Shown piece after piece: positions 1 to 10,690 of a stretch of 52,319 nt of DNA (position 1 is its first letter; every line of letters begins with the position of its first letter). The notes under the pieces were generated by a model. The model was not told where the DNA came from. It did not search any database and saw nothing but the letters and a program-made list of their open reading frames with translations. This DNA is from Streptomyces sp. MNU76. Its GTDB lineage: Bacteria > Actinomycetota > Actinomycetes > Streptomycetales > Streptomycetaceae. The stretch spans positions 1-52,319 of the forward strand of contig NZ_JAJKLK010000012.1 in the NCBI RefSeq assembly GCF_020982545.1, written 5' to 3'. The position numbers were made by a program, and so were the translations under genes.

Positions 1-1
1 G

Positions 2-2702
<2,701 letters not shown>

Positions 2703-2714
2703 GCCGGTGGTTCA

Positions 2715-2752
2715 CGCCGGCCGGGGGTGCCATCGGGCGCCCCCGGCCGGCG
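2715..2752 (+). terminator. Hairpin terminator after infB
   Basis: A 17-nt arm (2715-2731) faces its complement (2736-2752) across a 4-nt ATCG loop, with one G-T mismatch. It begins 12 bases after the infB stop. There is no T-run, as is common for Streptomyces terminators. Confidence 0.75.
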
Positions 2753-2760
2753 TGGCCGTT

Positions 2761-2809
2761 CCTGGGGGCTTCGCCCCCGGACCCCCTTCGCGCAGTTCCC
2801 CGCGCCCCT
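2761..2809. repeat. Streptomyces-type intergenic repeat, inverted copy
   Basis: A short hairpin, CTGGGGGC-TTC-GCCCCCGG, is followed at 2790-2809 by GCGCAGTTCCCCGCGCCCCT. The latter is the exact reverse complement of 4845-4864 downstream of truB. From general knowledge, this motif is scattered between genes in Streptomyces chromosomes; its role is unknown to me. Confidence 0.6.
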
Positions 2810-2939
2810 GATCACCCGGGCCGGGGTCGCGAACAAATCCCGTCGAGGGCGTACGCCTTTCGATGTACGGTTCTGATGTTGCCGCCCGGCCTACGGGTGG
2901 GCCATCGATCCCGTACCGGCGGGTGAACCGGATACACAC

Positions 2940-3233
2940 ATGTACGTGGGGACTCTGTCCTTCGATCTCCTCCTCGGCGACGTACGGTCGCTGAAGGAGA
3001 AGCGCTCCGTCGTCCGCCCGATCGTGGCCGAGCTGCACCGCAGGTTCGCGGTGAGCGTGGCGGAGGTCGACCATATGGATCTGCACCGCAGGGCCGTGAT
3101 CGGCCTGGCGGCGGTGTCCGGTGACACGGGGCACCTGACCGACGTACTGGACCGGTGCGAGCGGCTGGTCGCCGCGCGCCCCGAGATCGAGCTGCTCTCG
3201 GTACGGCGGCGCCTGCACGGCGACGACGACTGA
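2940..3233 (+). CDS. DUF503 family protein (YlxP-like)
   Basis: 97 residues, the usual size for DUF503 proteins, which are small alpha/beta proteins of unknown function often found between infB and rbfA. Visible family features are the N-terminal MYVGTLSFDLLLGDVRSLKEK, with the hydrophobic strand and RSLKEKR loop, and a later LLSVRRRL strand. The ATG at 2940 sits 237 bases after the infB stop, beyond the hairpin, and rbfA follows after 63 bases, so it is probably transcribed with rbfA-truB. The position suggests a link to ribosome assembly or translation, but nothing in the sequence shows a reaction. No Cys residues, signal peptide or membrane segment are present. Confidence 0.85.
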   Translation: MYVGTLSFDLLLGDVRSLKEKRSVVRPIVAELHRRFAVSVAEVDHMDLHRRAVIGLAAVSGDTGHLTDVLDRCERLVAARPEIELLSVRRRLHGDDD

Positions 3234-3296
3234 ACCGGCGGCTCGGGGACAGTTGAAGAAGCAGTAGTCAAGCAGAACGAGCTAGGAGACGGACCA

Positions 3297-3755
3297 GTGG
3301 CCGACAACGCGCGTGCCAAGAGGCTGGCGGACCTCATCCGAGAGGTGGTGGCCCAGAAGCTGCTGCGCGGGATCAAGGACCCGCGGCTCGGCTCACACGT
3401 CACCATCACGGACACCCGGGTGACCGGGGACCTGCGGGAGGCGACCGTCTTCTACACCGTGTACGGGGACGACGAGGAGCGGGCGGCCGCCGCCGCGGGG
3501 CTGGAGAGCGCCAAGGGCATCCTCCGCTCCGAGGTCGGCCGCGCCGCGCAGGTGAAGTTCACACCGACCCTCACCTTCGTGGCCGACGCCCTCCCGGACA
3601 CCGCCCGGACCATCGACGACCTCCTCGACAAGGCACGGGCCTCCGACGCCCAGGTCCGCGAGAGCGCGTCGGGCGCCAGGTACGCCGGTGAGGCCGACCC
3701 GTATCGCAAGCCGGGCGACGACACCGATGACGACGAGGATGCCGCCGCCGAATGA
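3297..3755 (+). CDS. rbfA: 30S ribosome-binding factor A
   Basis: A small KH-fold protein that binds the immature 30S subunit and helps 16S 5'-end maturation. 152 residues. The N-terminal ADNARAKRLADLIREVVAQ helix and the DPRLGSHVTITDTRVTGDL core are characteristic of RbfA, as is the later FTPTLTFVADALPDTARTIDDLLDKA segment. The last 30 residues form an acidic Asp/Glu-rich tail common in actinobacterial versions. The start is GTG at 3297, chosen because AGGAGA lies at 3284-3289. Its stop overlaps the truB start by four bases (ATGA), which indicates translational coupling. Confidence 0.95.
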   Translation: MADNARAKRLADLIREVVAQKLLRGIKDPRLGSHVTITDTRVTGDLREATVFYTVYGDDEERAAAAAGLESAKGILRSEVGRAAQVKFTPTLTFVADALPDTARTIDDLLDKARASDAQVRESASGARYAGEADPYRKPGDDTDDDEDAAAE

Positions 3756-4666
3756 CCCAGCAGCGCCAGAAGAACACCACGCCCGACGGCCTTGTCATCG
3801 TCGACAAGCCGTCGGGCTTCACTTCGCACGATGTCGTCGCCAAGATGCGGGGCATCGCCCGGACCCGACGGGTCGGGCACGCGGGGACGCTCGACCCGAT
3901 GGCCACCGGAGTACTCGTCCTGGGGGTGGAGAAGGCGACCAAGCTGCTCGGTCACCTCGCCCTCACCGAGAAGGAGTACCTCGGCACCATCCGGCTCGGG
4001 CAGACAACGGTCACCGACGACGCCGAGGGCGAGATCACGGCGTCGGTCGACGCGTCGAAGGTCACCCGGGACGCGGTCGACGCCGGTGTGGCCGAGCTGA
4101 CCGGAGAGATCATGCAGGTGCCGTCCAAGGTCAGCGCCATCAAGATCGACGGCGTGCGGTCGTACAAACGGGCCCGGGACGGCGAGGACTTCGAGATTCC
4201 CGCCCGGCCCGTCACCGTCTCCTCCTTCGCCGTGTACGACGTCCGCGAGGCCGTCGCCGAGGACGGCACCCCCGTGCTCGACCTGGTGGTGTCGGTGGTG
4301 TGCTCCTCCGGGACGTACATCCGTGCCCTCGCCCGCGACCTGGGCGCGGGACTGGGCGTCGGGGGCCACCTCACGGCGCTGCGCCGCACCCGCGTCGGCC
4401 CGTACAAGCTGGACTCCGCGCGCACCCTCGACCAGCTCCAGCAGGAGCTGACCGTCATGCCGGTCGCCGAGGCCGCCGCGGCCGCGTTCCCCCGCTGGGA
4501 CGTGGACGAGAAGAGGGCCAGGCTCCTGCTGAACGGCGTCCGCCTGGAGATGCCCGAGGAGTACACGGACCGGGGCGCCACCGCAGTCTTCGACCCCACG
4601 GGCCGCTTCCTGGCCCTGGTCGAAAGCCAGAAGGGCAAGGCGAAGAGCCTGGCAGTCTTCGGCTGA
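3752..4666 (+). CDS. truB: tRNA pseudouridine(55) synthase
   Basis: Converts U55 in the T-loop of tRNAs to pseudouridine. 304 residues, close to the family norm. The signature GHAGTLDPMATG surrounds the catalytic Asp48, and the VDKPSGFTSHDVV motif precedes it. Further family segments are the KVSAIKIDGVRSYKRARDGE stretch and CSSGTYIRALARDLG. A C-terminal PUA-like part follows, ending in AKSLAVFG. It overlaps rbfA by four bases. No further gene follows on this strand until 5232, and the downstream region contains GC-rich repeats. Confidence 0.95.
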   Translation: MTQQRQKNTTPDGLVIVDKPSGFTSHDVVAKMRGIARTRRVGHAGTLDPMATGVLVLGVEKATKLLGHLALTEKEYLGTIRLGQTTVTDDAEGEITASVDASKVTRDAVDAGVAELTGEIMQVPSKVSAIKIDGVRSYKRARDGEDFEIPARPVTVSSFAVYDVREAVAEDGTPVLDLVVSVVCSSGTYIRALARDLGAGLGVGGHLTALRRTRVGPYKLDSARTLDQLQQELTVMPVAEAAAAAFPRWDVDEKRARLLLNGVRLEMPEEYTDRGATAVFDPTGRFLALVESQKGKAKSLAVFG

Positions 4667-5231
4667 GCCTGCGCCGACCCCGTGGGTCAGCCATGGGCCA
4701 GTCACGGGTCAGTCATGGGTGGGCACGGTGGCTGAGGGTTCTTGCGGCCCCGGGGCCTGCGGGTTTTCAGGGGCGCGGGGCCGGCGGGTTCTCAGGGGTG
4801 CGGGGCGCGGCGGGTTCTGGGAGGCGCGGGGCCCTGCGGTTTCTAGGGGCGCGGGGAACTGCGCGAGCAACCACGCACGACCCGCACCCACGAAACCCAG
4901 CGAGACAACCCGAGTGACAGGTAGGCGGGGCTCCCAGGGCGCAGCCCCTGCCCCTGCCCGGAGCCACACGCACCGCACCGCCCCCGTCACGACACGGCCG
5001 CCCCCAGCGGGCGTGGGCGGCGGTCACGGGGTAGCTGTTCCCGCCGCTCCACGGTCCCCCCTCGGTTCCCCCATCCAGAGGTGTATCCATCTGCTCGGAG
5101 CTATTCACCCCTTCGTGCAGGCGCTCGGAGTGAACCGAGGGAGCGGAAGGGGGCGCGTTCGCCGCGCGATCTGTTCCGCTGATCTTCACGTGCCTACCGT
5201 CGGAACACAGGTACGACGGGGAGGTCAGGAC
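4667..5231. other. Intergenic region with GC-rich repeats
   Basis: No convincing gene. The first 200 bases hold the imperfect tandem repeat listed separately, ending in a copy of the Streptomyces intergenic motif (4845-4864). The rest is ordinary GC-rich sequence leading to a GGGGAGG ribosome-binding site at about 5217-5223. I could not pick out a credible promoter. Confidence 0.5.
4756..4856. repeat. Four imperfect ~25-bp tandem units
   Basis: Units at 4756-4780, 4781-4805, 4806-4831 and 4832-4856 share the pattern (C)TGCGGGTTnTnAGGGGCGCGGGG with a few differences each. The last unit runs directly into AACTGCGCGAGCAACC, a common Streptomyces intergenic sequence. Confidence 0.7.
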
Positions 5232-7185
5232 ATGGTGGTACGGGGCCGTCGGGCGACCGACGACGGCCGCCGGGCGGCGCGGGACGAAGTCCTGGTGCGG
5301 GTCGGCGATCTGGCGGGACGACCACGCGGCACGGGCTTCGTCGCCGACCACCACGGCACGGTCGTCACCAGCCACGAGGTGGTGGACGGCCTGGCCCGGA
5401 TCGTGGTGCGCGCCACCGGCGACCGTGTCTGCGTGGTCACGTCCGACGCGGTCACCCCGCTGCCCGCCCTCGATCTCGCGCTCATCCGCACCCAGGGCCT
5501 GTCCGTGGATCCGCTGCCCTTCGCCCCGAGGGACGGGGTCGAGACGGGCGCGTACGTCCTTATCGCGGCCGGCGGCTGGCGCGAGGCCCGGGTGCTGGGC
5601 ACGGCGGACGTGACGTACACCGCGACCGACGGTTTCCATCTGTTGCGCGGTGCCCTGGAGTTGGCGATCGGCACCGCCGGGAGCGAGGCGCTGCGGCTGG
5701 GCGGTGGCGCGGCCGGGGGACCCGTGCTCGACATGACCACGGGTGCGGTCCTGGGTGTCCTCGGTACGGCGCTGGAGGCACAGCACCGGGCCACCGGCTT
5801 CGCCGTCCCCCTGCGCGGGTGGCGGGCCGAGCAGCCGCTGGCCGAGCTGCTCGCGCGCAACGCGGCGACCGTACCGGCGTACGGGACCGATCTGAACCTG
5901 GCGGGGGTACTGGAGCTCACGGCCACGACGGTGGGCTCGGACGGGCCGGGGCGGGTGCGGGGCCGTGGCGGCGACCGGTGCCGATCCCGTCGAACGGATC
6001 GATGCAGTAAGGGAGTTCAGCGCCTTCTCCGAGGGCCCCGCCACGGTTCTCGGTCTCGTCGGACCGCCCGGCAGCGGCCGTACGACGGAGCTGGCCGCGC
6101 TCGCCGCCCGACGCGGCCGGGGTCCCGCCCCGCTCCCACCCTCTGGCTCCGCGGCGCCGACCTCCTCTCCGACGACACCTCCGTGGCGGACGCGGCCCGC
6201 CGCGCCCTGGAGCGCGCGGGACGGATCGTGGCGGCGTCCACGGCGGCGGTCTCGGCGGTCGGGGCGGACGCGGAGAGTTCGACGGGGAGTGGGGCGCTTC
6301 GCCGGAGGCGGGGAGGCCGGTGGGTGGGCCGCGTCGGACTTCTCGGCCGCCTCCGCCGCTTCCCGCGGGTGCGTGCGGCGGTGAGAGTTCCTCGGGCGTT
6401 GGGGTGGGGCGGCCCTGGCTGCCCGGCCGCTACCAGGGTGAGTTGGGGGACATCCGGCCGGAGCGGCTGGCGCGGCTCGCGGAGGCCGAAGGGCGGCCGC
6501 TGCTGCTGCTCCTCGACGGACCCGAGGAGATGCCGCCGACGCTCGCGCACCGGCTGGCCGAGTGGACCGCGGGGACGGTCGAGTGGCTGCGGGCGAACGG
6601 GGCTCGGCTCGTGGTGGCCTGCCGCGCCGAGTACTGGGAGCGGGCGGGGCGCACTTCCCGGCGGACCTGCTGCACGGTGCGGGGCACCACCGACCGGCCT
6701 GCGTGCGCCTGGGCGACCTCACCGAGAGCGAGGCCCGCCGGGCCCGCATGCGATACGGGATCCCCGAGGACGCGCTCCCCGCGGCGGACGCCCGCCACCC
6801 CTCACCCTGCGACTCCTGTCCGAGGTCCGGGCCGCCCTCTCGGCCCCCATGAACGGCGGGCCCGGCGAGGATGGCGCCTTCGCCTACCACCGGACGAGCC
6901 CCCGGCTGGACCCACCTGGGCGGACCGGCCCGACGGGGCCTCGGAGGACCGAGTACCGGTGGACGGAGGGCCGGAGAAGCAAGGCCGGGGTGGTCGTGGG
7001 TCGGAGGACCAGGGCGGGTACGGCGGGGCGCCCGGGAACCGGGGCCGGGACGGTTGGGAAGGGAAGGGACCGGAGAAGCAGGGCGCGTACGGCGCGGTCT
7101 CCCCGTACGGCACGGCTTCCGCGTACGGCGCGGTCTCCCGTACGGCACGACATCCACGTACGGCGCGGCCTCCTCCCCGGATCCG

Positions 7186-9483
7186 ATGGCCTCTTCTCCC
7201 GACTCGACCGGCTCCGGCCCGACCCCGACCACCCACGGCTCCGGCCCGACCCCGACCTCCTCCGGCCCAACCGCACCCCCAAACCCCCACCCCTCCAGCC
7301 TCCCCGGCAGGGACGACGTGTTGGCTGCCTATCTGGATCTGATGTGTCTGCGGGTCGCCGTGCGGCTCGCCGCGGTGAACGGGGTGCGAGGGGCCGGCGT
7401 ACGGCGCCTGGCGGCGCAGGTCGCGGGGCAGGTGCACGAGGCCGCCCGGCGGTGTCTCGGCCCCGGGCAGGGGGAGTTGGACCGGGCGGCGTTCGAGGCC
7501 GTGTTCCCGTGGGGACCCGTGCCGGGACGGCGACTCGGCGGCACCACCGGCTGGGCCTCGGCCGTACTCACCGAGGGCCTGCTCGTCCCGGCCGGCGACG
7601 GCTACCGCTTCGCCCACGAGGAGCTGGCCGACTGGATCCAGGGCGCCCACCTGGACCTCGACGCCGCACTGCACGCGCTCGTGCACCACGGCTGGGTCGC
7701 CCAGGCCGAGGCACGGCGTGGCTGGGGCACGATGCCCTCGGAGGCGCGTGTCCGCAGGCAGGCCCGCCGGGCCACCCGCAACCTCCCCGTGCCCCGCCAC
7801 CGGATCGGCCCCGTCGTCCACGCCCTTCTCCTCCTCGGCCGGCAACAGGGCCCCACCGAACTGGCCGGACGCCTGGAGGAGTTGCTCGACGCCCTGGACG
7901 CCCTGTTGCCCCCGGGCGCCCTCGCCCCGGACGACCCCACCTGGTGGGCCACCCGTCTCCTGGCCGAGGCCCTGCTCCGGGTGCCCGACGCGACGCCGTA
8001 CACCAGGGTGCTGCGGTTCCTCACCGAGCGGATCGGTGCCTGGCGTGCCCAGAGCCGAGGCGTGCCGGCCGAGTTCGGGCCGGACTTCTGGGCCTCGCTG
8101 CCCCTGCCCGAGGCGGAACGGTTCGATCTGCTGCGACGCCTGGTCGTCGCCGACCCGGCCACCGGTGAGGGGCCTCGCTACCTGGACGCGGTCTCCCGGC
8201 TGCTGGCGGCCGACCCCGCCGCCGTACAACCGCTCCTCACCCGCTGGTTCCTGGACGACACCCCGTTGGTCGCGACCCCGGACGCCACCGTGGCGACGGC
8301 CGCGCAGGCACTGCTGCACACCCATCGCCGATGCGCCCTGGACGATCTGACCGAAGCCCTCGTCGAGAGCGCGCACCGGCGGGGCGACGAACTCCTCGCC
8401 GTACTGTCCGAGGAGGAGCCCTCGGCGGTGTGCCGGGCCGTCGACCGGTGGGCGCACGACGAGCGTCCGGCCCGGCGCGTCGCGGGGCTCGCGTACGGGC
8501 TGCGGACCGCTCCGCACGTCAGCACCGAGGCGGACCGCGAACTCCTCCGCCACGCGGCACTCGCCCTGCTGGGCCACCCCGCCGACGTCACCCTGCACAG
8601 CGGCGCCCTCGCCCTGCTCGTACGGGATCCGCGGACCCGGTCGCGGTATCTGCCGCAGGCGCTGGCGCGTTTCGCCGACGGTGACCCGCAGCTGCCCGCC
8701 GGCGCCGTGGTCACCGCGCTGGCCACCGACCCGGACCCGGTCCTGGAGGCCTTCCGCGCGCGGCTGCGCGTGCCGGGCGCCGAGGGCTCGGACGGGGAGG
8801 CCCTGCGTACGCTCGCCGAGGTCACCACGCCCGGCCTCGCGCGCCGCGTCACCGCCCTCGTACGGGAGGTCGTCGCCCTGCGCCCCGAGGTGGCCGGACA
8901 CGTCGCCGTGTACGTCGACCGCAGACTGGAACACGGTCCGGGCACCCGCGCCGTACTGTTCCCGCTGGTCAGCGGCCTCATCGTCGACGGTCCCGTCCAG
9001 GTGCGCGCGGCCCTCGCGGCGGTCTTCGCCGAGCCGGGCACCGCCGCTTCCGGACCGCTGCGGCGCGAACTGCTCGACCTGCTGATGGCGACCGAGCGGG
9101 ACCCCTCCGTCCTCGACGCGCTGCTGCGGGCGGTCGTCGCGAGCACGACGGGCAGATCGGATACGGCGGGCAGATCGGATACGGCGGGTGTGGCGAATAC
9201 GGCGGGTACGGCGAACATGACGGGTGCGGCGGGCACGATCGACGGCGCGTCCGTCCGGGTGCTGGTCCACCGGATCGGCTTGCTCCTCGTCCGTACGCCC
9301 GAAGGGGCCACCCGGTTCGACTGGGCACTCGTCGACATGGCGCGCCATGTGCCCGGTTTCGCGGAGCTGGTGGCCGGCTGGCTCAGCGGCACGCCCCAGG
9401 AGTGGGCGGCCGTGGTCGGTCCCAGCACCCGCCGGATGATCGAGAACCTGGCGGGCGTACCGGGTGTGCGGGTGCCCGCGTGA
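7186..9483 (+). CDS. Intact 3' reading frame of the broken NTPase gene (helical-repeat tail)
   Basis: This is the longest uninterrupted frame of the gene above, about 765 codons from an internal ATG. After a Ser/Thr/Pro linker it reads as a natural soluble protein rich in Leu, Ala and Arg helices (DDVLAAYLDLMCLRVAVRL near the front; RFAHEELADWIQGAHL near codon 145), like a winged-helix plus HEAT-type repeat region following a STAND NTPase. Near the end an 18-bp tandem repeat encodes GRSDTA-type hexapeptides (9151-9222). It probably has no separate start in vivo and is listed so the intact part is not lost. Confidence 0.5.
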   Translation: MASSPDSTGSGPTPTTHGSGPTPTSSGPTAPPNPHPSSLPGRDDVLAAYLDLMCLRVAVRLAAVNGVRGAGVRRLAAQVAGQVHEAARRCLGPGQGELDRAAFEAVFPWGPVPGRRLGGTTGWASAVLTEGLLVPAGDGYRFAHEELADWIQGAHLDLDAALHALVHHGWVAQAEARRGWGTMPSEARVRRQARRATRNLPVPRHRIGPVVHALLLLGRQQGPTELAGRLEELLDALDALLPPGALAPDDPTWWATRLLAEALLRVPDATPYTRVLRFLTERIGAWRAQSRGVPAEFGPDFWASLPLPEAERFDLLRRLVVADPATGEGPRYLDAVSRLLAADPAAVQPLLTRWFLDDTPLVATPDATVATAAQALLHTHRRCALDDLTEALVESAHRRGDELLAVLSEEEPSAVCRAVDRWAHDERPARRVAGLAYGLRTAPHVSTEADRELLRHAALALLGHPADVTLHSGALALLVRDPRTRSRYLPQALARFADGDPQLPAGAVVTALATDPDPVLEAFRARLRVPGAEGSDGEALRTLAEVTTPGLARRVTALVREVVALRPEVAGHVAVYVDRRLEHGPGTRAVLFPLVSGLIVDGPVQVRAALAAVFAEPGTAASGPLRRELLDLLMATERDPSVLDALLRAVVASTTGRSDTAGRSDTAGVANTAGTANMTGAAGTIDGASVRVLVHRIGLLLVRTPEGATRFDWALVDMARHVPGFAELVAGWLSGTPQEWAAVVGPSTRRMIENLAGVPGVRVPA
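9151..9222 (+). repeat. 18-bp in-frame tandem repeat
   Basis: Units at 9151-9168 and 9169-9186 are identical (GGCAGATCGGATACGGCG). Units at 9187-9204 and 9205-9222 are diverged. Being a multiple of three, the repeat adds six residues per copy without shifting the frame. Confidence 0.85.
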
Positions 9484-9638
9484 GGAGGGACGCGCGTGCC
9501 GGGTCGAGGGGCTGGGTGCCGTGCTCCGGGTCACAGCCCGGATGCCGATGAGGGCGGAGCGCATCGGGCATGGCACCCTTAGACCTGCGCAAGGGTTAAG
9601 CGTCAATACGGACACGGGTTCGACGAGGAGCGGTCACA

Positions 9639-10601
9639 GTGCAGCGCTGGCGTGGCTTGGAGGACATCCCCGAGGACTGGGGGCGCAGCGTCGTCACCAT
9701 CGGCTCCTACGACGGGGTGCACCGCGGGCACCAGCTGATCCTCCGGCACGCCGTGGAACGGGCCCGTGAGCTGGGCGTTCCCTCCGTCGTCGTCACCTTC
9801 GACCCGCACCCCAGCGAGGTCGTGCGCCCCGGTACGCATCCTCCGCTGCTCGCCCCGCACCACCGCCGTGCCGAACTGATGGCCGAGCTGGGCGTGGACG
9901 CGGTCCTGATCCTGCCCTTCACGACCGAGTTCTCGCGGCTGTCGCCGGCCGACTTCGTCGTCAAGGTGCTGGTCGACAAGCTGCACGCCAAGTTCGTCGT
10001 CGAGGGCCCCAACTTCCGCTTCGGCCACAAGGCCGCCGGGGACGTGGCGTTCCTGGCCGAGCAGGGCAAGACGTACGACTTCGACGTCGAGGTGGTCGAT
10101 CTGTTCGTCACCGGCGAGGCGGGCGGCGGACAGCCGTTCTCCTCGACCCTGACCCGGCGGCTGGTGATCGAGGGCGATGTCGAGGGCGCGCGCGAGATCC
10201 TCGGCCGCCCCCACCGCGTCGAGGGTGTCGTCGTACGCGGCGCCCAGCGCGGCCGCGAGCTGGGTTTCCCCACGGCCAACGTCGAGACCCTCCCGCACAC
10301 CGCGATCCCCGCCGACGGTGTCTACGCCGGCTGGCTGCACGCCGCCGGCGAGGCCATGCCCGCCGCGATCTCGGTCGGCACCAACCCGCAGTTCGACGGC
10401 ACCGAACGCACGGTCGAGGCGTACGCCATCGACCGCGTCGGCCTTGACCTCTACGGCCTCCATGTCGCCGTCGACTTCCTCTCCTTCGTGCGCGGCCAGG
10501 CGAAGTTCGACTCGCTGGACGCGCTCCTCGTGGCGATGGGCGAGGACGTGAAGCGGTGCCGGGAGCTGATCGGCGCGTACGAGGGCGACGAGGCGAAGTA
10601 G
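9639..10601 (+). CDS. ribF: Bifunctional riboflavin kinase / FAD synthetase
   Basis: Phosphorylates riboflavin to FMN and adenylylates FMN to FAD. 320 residues, normal for the family. The N-terminal nucleotidyltransferase half has GSYDGVHRGHQ (the HxGH-type motif), TFDPHPSEVV and the EGPNFRFGHKAAGD loop with FSSTLTRRLV. The C-terminal riboflavin kinase half begins near residue 190 with GVVVRGAQRGRELGFPTANV, whose PTAN motif binds metal and ATP, followed by GTNPQFDG and the catalytic Glu in TVEAY. The GTG start at 9639 is preceded by GAGGAGCGG. It is followed after 19 bases by a perfect hairpin shared with the convergent EspI-like gene. Its usual partner truB is 5 kb upstream, separated by the broken NTPase gene. 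Confidence 0.97.
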   Translation: MQRWRGLEDIPEDWGRSVVTIGSYDGVHRGHQLILRHAVERARELGVPSVVVTFDPHPSEVVRPGTHPPLLAPHHRRAELMAELGVDAVLILPFTTEFSRLSPADFVVKVLVDKLHAKFVVEGPNFRFGHKAAGDVAFLAEQGKTYDFDVEVVDLFVTGEAGGGQPFSSTLTRRLVIEGDVEGAREILGRPHRVEGVVVRGAQRGRELGFPTANVETLPHTAIPADGVYAGWLHAAGEAMPAAISVGTNPQFDGTERTVEAYAIDRVGLDLYGLHVAVDFLSFVRGQAKFDSLDALLVAMGEDVKRCRELIGAYEGDEAK

Positions 10602-10620
10602 CCGCCGAGACCTGGAGATG

Positions 10621-10669
10621 GACCGAGGCCCGTACCGTTCACGATCCGTGAACGGTACGGGCCTCGGTC
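10621..10669. terminator. Perfect 22-bp bidirectional terminator
   Basis: The arm 10621-10642 (GACCGAGGCCCGTACCGTTC then AC) is exactly complementary to 10648-10669, with a 5-nt loop GATCC. It lies between the convergent ends of ribF and the EspI-like gene and can serve both. Confidence 0.9.
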
Positions 10670-10690
10670 GTGCCGCCGTGCGGCGCCCGG

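Larger units (their letters stand above)
5232..9483 (+). pseudogene. Trypsin-fold / STAND-like NTPase fusion gene, broken by several frameshifts
   Basis: Read across frames this would be one protein of about 1,400 residues. 5232-5940: a trypsin-like fold with the His (VVTSHEVV) and Asp (LDLALIR) regions, but the serine motif reads GGAAGGPV, so the nucleophile is Ala. About 5965-6850: an NTPase with Walker A GPPGSGRTT, Walker B-like LLLLLDGPEEM, an arginine-containing CRAEYW segment and a winged-helix-like LGDLTESEARRARM. 6870-7300: a low-complexity Pro/Gly linker. 7318-9483: a long helical-repeat tail with no recognised enzyme motif. The frame changes near 5950-5985, 6120-6145, 6300-6420, 6640-6660, 6790-6810 and within 6870-7250. 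No in-frame stop accumulates between the breaks, which favours sequencing errors over old decay. The ATG at 5232 follows GGGGAGG. The architecture resembles actinobacterial conflict or signalling NTPases, by inference only. Confidence 0.7.
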
